This document shows, piece after piece, positions 25,403-34,477 of a stretch of DNA of 64,000 bases. The notes beneath the pieces were generated by a model, which saw only the letters and a program-made list of their open reading frames with translations, searched no databases and had not been told where the DNA came from. The stretch is from Solirubrobacteraceae bacterium (GTDB lineage: Bacteria; Actinomycetota; Thermoleophilia; Solirubrobacterales; Solirubrobacteraceae). Both the position numbers and the translations under genes were made by a program. Within the stretch, counting starts at the first letter, position 1. Every line of letters begins with the position of its first letter. Location: positions 153,457 to 217,456 of the forward strand of contig JALNWQ010000008.1 in the NCBI GenBank assembly GCA_023230855.1, given 5' to 3'.

Positions 25403-27220
25403 ATGACCTGCAATATCTGCGACGATTCGGTCCAAGACGCCCTACTCCGTGGCCAGCGTCCCGAGCGCGGCTCTCTGCACTGCGAGGTGTGCGCGTCGCG
25501 ACCGCGAACGAGGACGTTCCGCCTCGTCTACGACGAGCAGGTTGCCCCTTGGCTAGACCGCCATAGTCTGCCGGGGAAGGCGCTGGACATCGCCGGCATC
25601 GGTGCCACTGCCGACGTGCTTCGCGCCAATTTTCCGGACGTCGTGGTCGCGGCACTCGTTGGCCGCAAGATCACGACTGACATCCGCGACCTCAAGGAGT
25701 TCGACGACGGCGCGTTCGGCATCGTCACCGCGTGTCAGGTCCTTGACTACATCCTTGAGATAGACGCGGCGATCGCGGCCACACGGCGGGTGTTGGCCCC
25801 TGGGGGCCTTTTTGTCATTCACATCGACGACGCGCGACTCACCGCAGGGGACGATCCCGCGACACCCAAGGCGTGGCTGGAAAATCTCGGTGGTTACTAC
25901 CCAGACGACTACAAGGTCCCTAGCATCACCGTCGGCCGCCAGCGCATCATGGAGAGCTTGGCTAGTGGCGGGTTCCAAGCCGAGCAGTTTCAGTATTCGG
26001 ATCCGTTTTCGGGTCAGCGAACGACGTGGTTCATCGGACGACGGTTGGCCGATCCAGTGGCCACGCCGACGCGCGTCGAAGCATCCGCGACGGACGCTCC
26101 GCCTCCCGCTCCCGCCGAGATACGCAGCGATCGCGTTCGGCGCGGAGAGCCAACCTATGTGTTGTTCACGATCGACACAGAGACCAACCGGACGATCGAG
26201 AACGGGTTTTGGAGCTACTGCGTCAACGGCCACCTACCCTCCGACATCGACGCACTCATCGAGGCGGGCGTTGTAGCGCGCTCGAGCGGTGGCTACTCCC
26301 TCGTCGGAAGGGACAGGCAGCAGTTCCGGGACCTGGCGTCCCGCGAACCACACATCCGACGCCTCGCAGATGCCTCCCCACGAGCGACGGGTGGCCTGCC
26401 GCTGATCTTCGACGCTCTACGCCCCTACGGGTTCCCAGCCGTCGTCATGGTCGACATGAGCGCGTACGGCTGGTTCGGCGATGCCGACTTCACAGAAACA
26501 ATTCGGATCTGCAACTCCGACGGACACGACGTGCAGTTGCACGCACATCTCACTACGCTCGACAAATCGTGGTTCGCAGAGTTTGACATCGAACGCCCCC
26601 TGTCCAAAAACATCCTCGAGTGGCCGACCGAGACGATGAAGGCGATTCACGGCACGCTCGCGGATCAGCTCGCTAGCTTGACGGGAGGACACACGCCTAC
26701 CGCGTATCGCGCCGGGGCCTACCGGTGCTCCGATCAGCTCATCGATGCCCTCGCCGAGCTAGGTTTTGCGTTTGATTCCTCCTACGACCACACGTGGCTC
26801 GACCGGCACACCATATGTCGAGACCGCGCGGTCGGGAACGCACCATTTCGCTACCGAGACCTCATCGAGCTTCCAATCACGGCAGTCAGGCATGGGTCTC
26901 AGCTCCGGCGCTTTGAGCCGCGTCCGTGGGACGAAACCCTAGGTCCACTCGAACTCGGCGCGCTCGACGCGCTGCATCGAGAGGGCGTTCGGGTCGTCAC
27001 CTACATCCTCCACAGCTACAGCCTCATGGAGATGCGCCGCTCCGACAACAGTCGTGCCTGGCGAGGGCCGTCGGCCAAGATCACCGAATGGTTCCAGCGA
27101 ACCCTCGACCACATCGCGCATCATCCAGGTCTCGAGGTGGTCGACTCGGTACAACTAAGCGCCCTGATAGACGAGGATCCGACCATCCTCCTAGGCAGCG
27201 ACGCGCTCGTCTCTCTCTGA
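25403..27220 (+). CDS. Fusion of zinc-ribbon methyltransferase and polysaccharide deacetylase-like domain
   Basis: The product is 605 aa. The N-terminus has two CxxC knuckles (CNICDD and CEVCAS), then a SAM methyltransferase domain (KALDIAGIGATADVLRANFP, ILEIDAAIAATRRVLAPGG). From about residue 255 a second domain begins with VLFTIDTETNRTIENGFW, whose DTE is the metal Asp pattern of deacetylases. It continues with HDVQLHAHLT, the conserved metal-His strand, and TAYRAGAYRCSDQLIDALAELGF. I chose ATG 25403. A TTG at 25349 is an in-frame alternative, and there is a 114-nt gap before it. The region is less GC-rich than its surroundings, suggesting acquisition. Confidence 0.75.
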   Translation: MTCNICDDSVQDALLRGQRPERGSLHCEVCASRPRTRTFRLVYDEQVAPWLDRHSLPGKALDIAGIGATADVLRANFPDVVVAALVGRKITTDIRDLKEFDDGAFGIVTACQVLDYILEIDAAIAATRRVLAPGGLFVIHIDDARLTAGDDPATPKAWLENLGGYYPDDYKVPSITVGRQRIMESLASGGFQAEQFQYSDPFSGQRTTWFIGRRLADPVATPTRVEASATDAPPPAPAEIRSDRVRRGEPTYVLFTIDTETNRTIENGFWSYCVNGHLPSDIDALIEAGVVARSSGGYSLVGRDRQQFRDLASREPHIRRLADASPRATGGLPLIFDALRPYGFPAVVMVDMSAYGWFGDADFTETIRICNSDGHDVQLHAHLTTLDKSWFAEFDIERPLSKNILEWPTETMKAIHGTLADQLASLTGGHTPTAYRAGAYRCSDQLIDALAELGFAFDSSYDHTWLDRHTICRDRAVGNAPFRYRDLIELPITAVRHGSQLRRFEPRPWDETLGPLELGALDALHREGVRVVTYILHSYSLMEMRRSDNSRAWRGPSAKITEWFQRTLDHIAHHPGLEVVDSVQLSALIDEDPTILLGSDALVSL

Positions 27221-27223
27221 TCC

Positions 27224-29980
27224 GTGGCCGACAAACCGGTCGCCCCACTCCGCATCGTCGGGGCCTATCTCGACACTTGGCACCTGCGTCGCGCCGCCAA
27301 CGGCACACCTCGTACCTTTACCTCCTCGACGCCGAACGCGTGGATCACGCTACTCCATGCTTGGATCGCTGAGCGCATCAAGGATCCAACCGCACGCGCC
27401 GTAGCCCGAAAGCAAGCGATCGCCCACGCGGACGTTCATGGCAATCACCCGCCGCCGACCTTGAACGTCGTGGGCTACGCCCTCCACCTCGATGCGGGTT
27501 GGCGCGAGTCCCAGGAACGCCGGAGCATTCTCGACCACGTCGCCGACGCAGGAGGCTCGCCTCTCCAGATTCGTTCGACGCTCGCGTGGGCATGGAGAGC
27601 CGCTCACGTTGCAGCCGCCTCAGCGGACCATGAAATATCGACGATGCTCCGCCATCGCCTCGGGCGCGCCGTAAACCGCCTCGACCACATCGAGGACCTA
27701 TCGGCGTTCGCGCGGACAGCCTTGCCTCTCGCTCTCATCGCCGCCGGCGACGAACATCTCCGCATGTCGATCGGAATGGCTTTGCGCCGACGACTGGCGG
27801 ACGCCCCGCGAGGGCCTAGGTTGCACACCGCGCACCTTGCGCAGGCCGCCGTCGCGGCACATGTCGCAGGCGAACGGCCGATCGCTACTGGCCTTGTCGA
27901 AGAGATCGTCCGCGCGAGAATCGACAGCGAGCGATTGCTCGCCCGCGCTCGACCCGACGGCGCGTCGGCGTTCGACACCAGCCCTTGGGTCCCGCTCGCC
28001 ATCGTGGCGACGAGCGATGACCTCTCCGCGCTCGCTTCCGGACTGGCACCTCGTGCTCCTGCGCTTCCGCAAATGGAGATCACCGATCCGCGCTTGGACC
28101 GCGGAGAGCTGCGTGCGAACCTTCGGACCAATCGCACGACCACGGAGCTCAAGTTTTCCAGTAGCGACCTCAACCTTCTGCTTCGACAACTGTTTGACCA
28201 GATTGACGCGAGCAGTGCAGCTCTCTCTCCGCGTCTTCAAGGTCACCTCGCTATCGCGCTCAGCGACATTTCTGAGGCGACGTCCGATCAACGGACCAAG
28301 CAGCGCGCCCAGTCGCTGATCGGATCGATCGGCGACCGGCTGGTTGCCCGCCAAGCGCCGTCCGGCGGCTGGGCTTACGCCCGCAGCGCGGTGCCAAGCG
28401 TCATCTATGGGGCGGCAGCCACCAAGGAAACCACCTTCCCAGATCGTGAATACACGATCGATGCAGCGGTTCCGGGCATCGCGCTGCACCGCTCGTTCCG
28501 CCTACTAGGCGACCAGCGCCACCTCGCAGCCGCTCGACGGGTGTTCGACTTTCTTGAGCTCCACGTGGGACGCGTCACATGGAACAACCGGCCGGTTTGG
28601 CGACTCTATCCTGACGATGACAAGACCGACCGACAAGGAACGGCCGTCAACTACGAAGCATGGGTCGGTGCTTACCTTGCCGAGTACGTCCACGCGCGAC
28701 CGCCGGCCGATAAGTGTACTCGAGCGCGCGCGTATATCGAAGACGTCGTCGCGTACTCCTCTAGCCATCTCTCCCCGACGGGCGATATCGCCTATGGCGA
28801 CTACGTACGAGAGCGCCGCACGCCCTACGCCTCTTGGGACGCCCACCTCCTCACAGAGATCGACCGACTCGTCGGACTCCCTGCCGCGCGACGCGACGCT
28901 GAACGCATCGTCCGTCGACTCGTCGACCTGCAGCATCCAAGCGGGATAGTCCCGAATGTCGTTGATTTCGAAGATGAGATAGATGGCGAGCATGTGTGGC
29001 TCATGCACCGCCACGGCATCGGCCCATATCCGATCCGCAGCTACTACCTCTTGTATTTCGTCGTCGCAGCAGCAGATCTAGATCTTCGCGCGGCGCTCAG
29101 GACCTTGTCGTTTCTCCTAGCAACCATGTTTCGCCCCGTAACAGGCGATCTTTCAAGTGGCTATTTTGCGGACGGCAGACTCGATGACCGTCCCGATTCC
29201 CTCGAACGCTCTGGCCGCGATTGGTTGTTGCTGGCACTCGCTGCGCTAGCGCGACACAGCGACGGGACCTATGTGCCACGCATCGACGATGTCGAGCCCG
29301 CACGCACGCGCCTGTCACGCTTCCTTGACGGTCTCCAAAGCTCCACAGAACCCGAGCCAGCAGACCGCCAACTTCCCGATCGACCTCCACCGAGTTGGGC
29401 TGATCTTCCACAGCGCCGTGCGGCGTGGGCTCTCTCGTCGTGGACCAACGGCGAGCGTAGTCGTTCCGCCGATGAAGCTCGGAACTTGGCAGCCGCACTC
29501 TCGGATGATGGCATGTGGCCCGTGCGACATCGTCCCGATGGCGACGCGCGACAAGGCCAGGTCGGCGACAGCCTCGCTCAGATGCTCGACGCCGGATTGG
29601 ACGACAACACGGTGCGCAACGCAGTGGTGAAGGGAGCGGAGTGGGCGTGGACTTCGTTGTTTGATCCCCGCACCGGTGCTGCCACCACCACGCCCCGCGG
29701 TCGCACCCCCATGTCAACACATCACATCGCCGCCCATGTCGCATGGTTCGCACATTGCGCGCGCACGGCTGGGAGCCCCGACGATCGTGCCTTGTGGAGT
29801 GGTCGGTCCACACTCGCGTTTCGCCACCTCGTCATGACGCGTTTCGACGCCGCGGGAGCCCCAGTACTGCTCACCGCTGTTCGGGGAAGTTCGCATACGT
29901 CGGAGCTCCGCGAGACGCACAACGCGCTGCGGCGCGCCGCGGGAGTGGTCGCATCCGGCCTCCCAGTCTTCGAGAGCTAG
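27224..29980 (+). CDS. Large two-toroid alpha/alpha-barrel protein
   Basis: The product is 918 aa from GTG 27224, 3 nt after the previous stop. It is all helical with at least two barrel units. One carries SGGWAYARSAVPS, ETTFPDREYTIDAAVPGIAL and GDIAYGDYVRERR. A second carries LSDDGMWPVRHRPDGDARQGQVGDSLAQ. The N-terminal TSPWVPLAI segment is shared with the gene at 21304. The fold suggests a glycoside hydrolase, epimerase or lyase-like superfamily, but no catalytic residues could be fixed. No signal peptide. GC content is clearly lower than in neighbouring operons. The 145-bp gap after it has no gene. Confidence 0.65.
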   Translation: MADKPVAPLRIVGAYLDTWHLRRAANGTPRTFTSSTPNAWITLLHAWIAERIKDPTARAVARKQAIAHADVHGNHPPPTLNVVGYALHLDAGWRESQERRSILDHVADAGGSPLQIRSTLAWAWRAAHVAAASADHEISTMLRHRLGRAVNRLDHIEDLSAFARTALPLALIAAGDEHLRMSIGMALRRRLADAPRGPRLHTAHLAQAAVAAHVAGERPIATGLVEEIVRARIDSERLLARARPDGASAFDTSPWVPLAIVATSDDLSALASGLAPRAPALPQMEITDPRLDRGELRANLRTNRTTTELKFSSSDLNLLLRQLFDQIDASSAALSPRLQGHLAIALSDISEATSDQRTKQRAQSLIGSIGDRLVARQAPSGGWAYARSAVPSVIYGAAATKETTFPDREYTIDAAVPGIALHRSFRLLGDQRHLAAARRVFDFLELHVGRVTWNNRPVWRLYPDDDKTDRQGTAVNYEAWVGAYLAEYVHARPPADKCTRARAYIEDVVAYSSSHLSPTGDIAYGDYVRERRTPYASWDAHLLTEIDRLVGLPAARRDAERIVRRLVDLQHPSGIVPNVVDFEDEIDGEHVWLMHRHGIGPYPIRSYYLLYFVVAAADLDLRAALRTLSFLLATMFRPVTGDLSSGYFADGRLDDRPDSLERSGRDWLLLALAALARHSDGTYVPRIDDVEPARTRLSRFLDGLQSSTEPEPADRQLPDRPPPSWADLPQRRAAWALSSWTNGERSRSADEARNLAAALSDDGMWPVRHRPDGDARQGQVGDSLAQMLDAGLDDNTVRNAVVKGAEWAWTSLFDPRTGAATTTPRGRTPMSTHHIAAHVAWFAHCARTAGSPDDRALWSGRSTLAFRHLVMTRFDAAGAPVLLTAVRGSSHTSELRETHNALRRAAGVVASGLPVFES

Positions 29981-30125
29981 ACCCCGACTGATCGTGCGCC
30001 AAGTCATCCTCCCCAGAACTTCCGCACTGACCACCGTGCGGCGAGTTCCCGTCATGTCGTCGGCCATGCACGCAACCTCAGCGCAGACCGCTGAAGAGTG
30101 ATGGGCACCGGAGGACACTCGTACC

Positions 30126-31991
30126 GTGCCCGAGCCACACGACTTACTCAAGTGCAGATCAGGCGCGGAGCCCGAAGCCGGGGCTTCCGACTCCCCGCGG
30201 TGCCTTTCCGACCAGATCGCCGTGCACGACGTTCCGTCAGCCCTGATGAATCCCGCGAGCCCCTCCTCACTCGTGCCCACGCGACCATCTGAGCGCTCGC
30301 AGGCCAACGCAGGCGTCGCGCAGATTGCCGCGCGCGTCGGGCGCCACCAATCGGTCTACGCGACCGCCAACATCACCGTCGTCGTGGCGGGCATGGTCAA
30401 CCTCGCTCTCTTGGCGAGGTCGCTCGAGACCTGGGAGTTCGGCCAGCTCGCGGTGCTGCTCGTGTTGGCGACGGGGGTCAGCGTCCTTGCCAGCCTGGGG
30501 ACGCTCCAAGGCACGATGGCGGCCGTCTTCGGAAGCACCGGAGACGACGACGGGGTCGGTGACGACGAACGTCGATCCACCGTGAGCGACCCCGCCAGGG
30601 CGGCCACCACCGGAGCGTTGATGATCGCCGGCGTCGGCGCGGCGGTGACGATCCCGCTCGTCCTCGGCGGGAACCTCCTAGAAGCCCAAGTCCTCCACCA
30701 GGCCGAGCCCGCGCATCTGCTCGCAATGGCCGGACTCGCAGGCACCGCAGGGGCGACCGCTCGCCTCACGGCCAACCTGCTGAGGATCGACCGTCGCCCC
30801 CTCGCGTACTTCGTGACGGTCCTCAGCCAATCGCTCATCACGGTCGGGGCGACAGCGGTGCTCCTGGTGGCGGGCCTGGGACTCGAAGCCGGAGTGCTGG
30901 GCATCGCGACCGGGAACGTCGGTGCCCTCGCCGTCGGCCTCGTCATGGGCCGCGGGTACTTTGCGGCTCGCGCGTCCCGTCACGACGCCGTCGTGATCAC
31001 ACGTCGTGGAGCACCACTCGTACCGATCGTCCTGTCGTTCCAGACGATCCAACTCGGAGATCTGCTCCTCGTCTCACGATTCGCGAACGCCGACGCCACA
31101 GGCTTCTACCGCGCCGCCTCACGCTTCGGCGCGCTGGCCGTGTATTGGACCGCCACGTTCCACATGGCGTGGGGCCCGATGCGGATCGACCCCGAGCATC
31201 GGGCGATCGACGAGACGCACGGACGAACGCAAGTCAGTGCAGCCGTGCTCCTGGTGTTCCTGGCAGGCACCGGTGGCGTGTGGCTCTTCCTCCTGGCCTC
31301 GGCCAACTGGTGGGTCGCGATCGTGGGATCGAGCTACGCCGACGCCGCGAAGTACATCCCGCTCGTGGCGGCGAACTTCGCCCTGCACGGGCTCTTCATC
31401 ATGGCCTACCGCATCGCCGAGTTCCCGAACAAGCGGCGCATGTTCGTCATCCTGGCCGTCACCGCCGCGGTGCTGTTCGTCGGCGTGTCGTTCGTCGTCC
31501 TACGCCACCTCGGCCCCGGCGGCGTCGTCGTCGGTGGTGCGATCGGGTACGGCACGGGCATCACCGTGCTGCTCGTCCTCACGCAACGCGGCCCCACCCC
31601 ACTCCCCCTCCCGACGTGGCGGCTGCTCGCCATCATCGCGCTGACCGCCATGCTCGCCGCTGCGGTCTGGCCGATCGACCTGGACCCGATCCCGACGCTC
31701 GGCGTCGCGATCGTCGTATCGCTCATCTATGCGGCCGGTGCGCTCGCCATCCTTCCGCCATCGCACCGGCGGGTGCTCTTCGCCGCGCTTCGTCGCCTGG
31801 CCCGCCGCCCGTCGCGGACCGATGACCCGACCGCCCTCGAGGACGCCGCGCTCCGGTCGCTGCTCGACGCCCACGGCCGCACCCCCGCCTGGATCGCCGA
31901 CGCCGCCGGCATCGATCCGGCCGTCGTCGACGCACGCGTCAGGCGGCTCGGTCGCATGGACGCGCCGCCAACCGCCGCGGGCCGCGACTGA
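30126..31991 (+). CDS. Wzx-like polysaccharide flippase (MOP superfamily) with C-terminal soluble tail
   Basis: The product is 621 aa. About 12-14 hydrophobic helices in the order of oligosaccharide flippases (NITVVVAGMVNLALLARSL, LIPIVLSF-like, GDLLLVSRFANADATGFYRAASRFG, which is the usual hallmark loop). It should move the lipid-linked repeat unit across the membrane. The last 70 residues are soluble and include ALRSLLDAHGRTPAWIADAAG followed by IDPAVVDARVRRLG, a helix-turn-helix-like tail. GTG 30126 is chosen because GGAGG lies 11 nt upstream. ATG 30246 is the alternative and would remove a 40-aa non-membrane leader. Confidence 0.85.
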   Translation: MPEPHDLLKCRSGAEPEAGASDSPRCLSDQIAVHDVPSALMNPASPSSLVPTRPSERSQANAGVAQIAARVGRHQSVYATANITVVVAGMVNLALLARSLETWEFGQLAVLLVLATGVSVLASLGTLQGTMAAVFGSTGDDDGVGDDERRSTVSDPARAATTGALMIAGVGAAVTIPLVLGGNLLEAQVLHQAEPAHLLAMAGLAGTAGATARLTANLLRIDRRPLAYFVTVLSQSLITVGATAVLLVAGLGLEAGVLGIATGNVGALAVGLVMGRGYFAARASRHDAVVITRRGAPLVPIVLSFQTIQLGDLLLVSRFANADATGFYRAASRFGALAVYWTATFHMAWGPMRIDPEHRAIDETHGRTQVSAAVLLVFLAGTGGVWLFLLASANWWVAIVGSSYADAAKYIPLVAANFALHGLFIMAYRIAEFPNKRRMFVILAVTAAVLFVGVSFVVLRHLGPGGVVVGGAIGYGTGITVLLVLTQRGPTPLPLPTWRLLAIIALTAMLAAAVWPIDLDPIPTLGVAIVVSLIYAAGALAILPPSHRRVLFAALRRLARRPSRTDDPTALEDAALRSLLDAHGRTPAWIADAAGIDPAVVDARVRRLGRMDAPPTAAGRD

Positions 31992-32018
31992 CGCGCCACC
32001 CGCCCCCCCACGCCGCGC

Positions 32019-33227
32019 TCAGCCCCCCAACGCCCCCCGCAGCGCCTCAACCACCTGCTCCACGTCCCCGTCGCTCAGGCCCGGGTGCATCGGCAGGCTC
32101 AGCGACTCGTCGGAGTACGCCCTGGCCCGGGGTAGGTCATCCGGCTCCAGGCCGAGCGACTCCGCGTAGTACGTGTGCAGGTGCAACGAGCGGAAGTGCA
32201 CGCTCGTGCCGATCCCGGCGCGACTCAGCTCGCGTGCGACGCGGTTGCGGCGTGCCTCGCCACCGGGGATGCGCACCGCATAGACGTGCATCGCATGGCG
32301 CGCATGGTCCGGGGCGGGCGGGGCCACCCGCACGTCGACGTCGGCCAGCGCGTCGTCGTACAGGCGCGCCAGCTGCAACCGCCGCTCGGTGCGCTCGTCC
32401 AACGCCTTCAACTGGTGGATGCCGAGCGCGGCCGCGACGTCGTGCATCGCGAACTTGAACCCCGGGGCGACGATGTCGTACGCGCCCGGCGCCTCGTCCT
32501 CGTGGCGATCCCACGACGGCCGGCTCATCCCCTGCCGCGACAACAACCCGGCCCGGTCGGCCGCGTCACGCGACGGACTGACCAGCGCGCCGCCGTCGAC
32601 CGTCGTCATGTTCTTGCTCGCATGGAACGAGAACGCGGTCGGGTTGCCGAACGACCCGATCATCCGCCCGCGCCACCGGGCGCCGATCGCATGGGCGGCG
32701 TCCTCGATCACCGGCACCCCGGTGTCCGCGGTGAACGCCGCCACCGCATCCATGTCCAACGGGCGGCCGTGCAGGTGCACGACGAACGCCGCCCTCGTGC
32801 GCTCGGTGACCGCGTCGCGCGCCCCGTCCAGGTCGATGAGCCCCGTGTCGGGATCCACGTCCACCAGCACCGGGACGGCCCCCTGGTGCACCACGAGGTT
32901 GGCGCACGACGCAAAGGTCACCGCCGGCACCAGCACCTCGTCGCCGGGCCCCACCCCCAGCTCGACGAGCGCGAGCTTCATGCCCGCCGAGCACGAGCTG
33001 ACGCACGTCAGGTGCTCCACCCCCAGGTAGCTGCGCAACCCCATCGTCAGGCGCGCCACGCGTGGACCACCGGTGACCCACCCGTCCTGGATCGCCGCCG
33101 TGATCTCACGGAGCTCGGCGGCGCCGAACGTCGGCGCGGAGAGCTGGATCGACACTGATTGACGGCGGTCCGTCGCACCGGCGCCGGCGGTGGCGCCCCG
33201 GGGCTCCGTGACCGGCGTCTCATTCAT
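32019..33227 (-). CDS. DegT/DnrJ/EryC1/StrS sugar aminotransferase
   Basis: The product is 402 aa. PLP-binding Lys205 lies in FSFHASKNMTT, Asp176 in VIEDAAHA, and the typical C-terminal HFRSLHLHTYY and LSLPMHPGLSDGDVEQVVEAL are present. It transfers an amino group to a keto-sugar nucleotide. With the 3-dehydrogenase at 17490 it could form a 3-amino sugar. It is transcribed against the operon it seems to serve. Its ATG at 33227 lies only 14 bp from the start of the divergent glycosidase gene, and no Shine-Dalgarno sequence is visible, so a leaderless mRNA is likely. Confidence 0.9.
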   Translation of the reverse strand: MNETPVTEPRGATAGAGATDRRQSVSIQLSAPTFGAAELREITAAIQDGWVTGGPRVARLTMGLRSYLGVEHLTCVSSCSAGMKLALVELGVGPGDEVLVPAVTFASCANLVVHQGAVPVLVDVDPDTGLIDLDGARDAVTERTRAAFVVHLHGRPLDMDAVAAFTADTGVPVIEDAAHAIGARWRGRMIGSFGNPTAFSFHASKNMTTVDGGALVSPSRDAADRAGLLSRQGMSRPSWDRHEDEAPGAYDIVAPGFKFAMHDVAAALGIHQLKALDERTERRLQLARLYDDALADVDVRVAPPAPDHARHAMHVYAVRIPGGEARRNRVARELSRAGIGTSVHFRSLHLHTYYAESLGLEPDDLPRARAYSDESLSLPMHPGLSDGDVEQVVEALRGALGG

Positions 33228-33241
33228 AGACGGAGCCTATA

Positions 33242-34477
33242 GTGCTTACGGTGTTCTCGCGGACGTTGATCGTCGCCCTGCTCACCGCGCTCGTCTGGTC
33301 CGGCGCCGCCGGCGCGCCAGGCCTCGCACCGGGCCTGGATCCCGCGCCGGCCACCGCCGCGAAGGCGAAGTCCGGCAAAACCCAGAAGGGCAAGGCCAAG
33401 CGGTCCGGGGCGAAGAAGTCGAAGCAGGCGAAGAAGGACTTCAAGTCGCTGCCGTCGTCGCGCAAGGCGATCTGGGGTCCCACCGACGCGTTCTCCACCT
33501 ACAAGAAGCTGCGCGTCGGGATCTGGCAGTACCAGCTGCTGTGGAACCAGGTGGCCACGCGCAGGCCCGACGATCCCCGCGATCCCGACGACCCCGCCTA
33601 CAGCTGGCCGGCGGCGCTCGACCAGGCCGTCAAGGACGCCCGCAAGGCGAAGATCGACGTGGCGCTCATGGTGCGCGCCACCCCCGGGTGGGCCAACGGC
33701 GGCCAGGCGTTCAGCATCCCGCCGACATCGGACCGCGACTACGCCGACTTCGTCGTCGCCGCCGCCAAGCGCTACCCGCGGGTGCGCCGATGGATGATCT
33801 GGGGCGAGCCCAACCAGCACTTCCACTGGGCCCCCACCCCGGCCCGCGCCTACGCCCAGCCGCTGTCGAAGGCCGATCGCGAGGCGCCGCGGCGCTACGC
33901 CCGGCTCGTCGACCGCGCCTACGGGGCGCTGAAGGCCCGCAGCAAGCGCAACCTCGTCATCGCCGGGATGACGTTCACCACCGGGCACATCGCGCCGCGC
34001 GACTGGATCCGCAACATGCGCCTGCCCAACGGCAAGCCGCCGCGGATGGACCTGTACGGCCACAACCCGTTCTCCGCCCGCCGCCCCAACCTCAAGAACC
34101 CGCGGCTGGAGCACGGCCTGGCGGACATGTCGTCGGTGCGGCACCTCGCCGGATGGGTCGACCGGTGGATCGACCGTCGCCGGTCGAGGAAGGCGCGCCG
34201 CGCCGACCCGATGGAGCTGTACCTCAGCGAGTTCACGCTCCCCACCGACCACGCCAACCGGTTCTTCAACTTCTACGTGTCGCGGGGCACCCAGGCGTCG
34301 TGGTTGCGCTCGGCGCTGGCGATCGCCCGCAAGCGCTCGTCGCGCATCGCCGCGTTCGGCTGGTTCACGCTGCAGGACCAGCCGTCCGCCGCCGACGGGT
34401 ACGAGACCCACTGGGGCCTCGTCGACGAGCACGGCAAGCCCAAGCCGGCGTACGCGGTCTTCCGACGCGGCCGATGA
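33242..34477 (+). CDS. Secreted clan-A glycoside hydrolase
   Basis: The product is 411 aa. A signal peptide (LIVALLTALVWSGAAG) is followed by a Lys-rich linker (residues 40-68) and then a TIM barrel. The acid/base Glu189 lies in WMIWGEPNQHF, the N-E-P-like motif of clan GH-A. The probable nucleophile Glu330 lies in YLSEFTLPTD. The family is closest in style to GH39 or GH5 proteins of exopolysaccharide loci such as PslG. It probably trims or releases polymer outside the membrane. GTG 33242 has GGAG 6 nt upstream. Its stop overlaps the next start (ATGA). Confidence 0.85.
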   Translation: MLTVFSRTLIVALLTALVWSGAAGAPGLAPGLDPAPATAAKAKSGKTQKGKAKRSGAKKSKQAKKDFKSLPSSRKAIWGPTDAFSTYKKLRVGIWQYQLLWNQVATRRPDDPRDPDDPAYSWPAALDQAVKDARKAKIDVALMVRATPGWANGGQAFSIPPTSDRDYADFVVAAAKRYPRVRRWMIWGEPNQHFHWAPTPARAYAQPLSKADREAPRRYARLVDRAYGALKARSKRNLVIAGMTFTTGHIAPRDWIRNMRLPNGKPPRMDLYGHNPFSARRPNLKNPRLEHGLADMSSVRHLAGWVDRWIDRRRSRKARRADPMELYLSEFTLPTDHANRFFNFYVSRGTQASWLRSALAIARKRSSRIAAFGWFTLQDQPSAADGYETHWGLVDEHGKPKPAYAVFRRGR

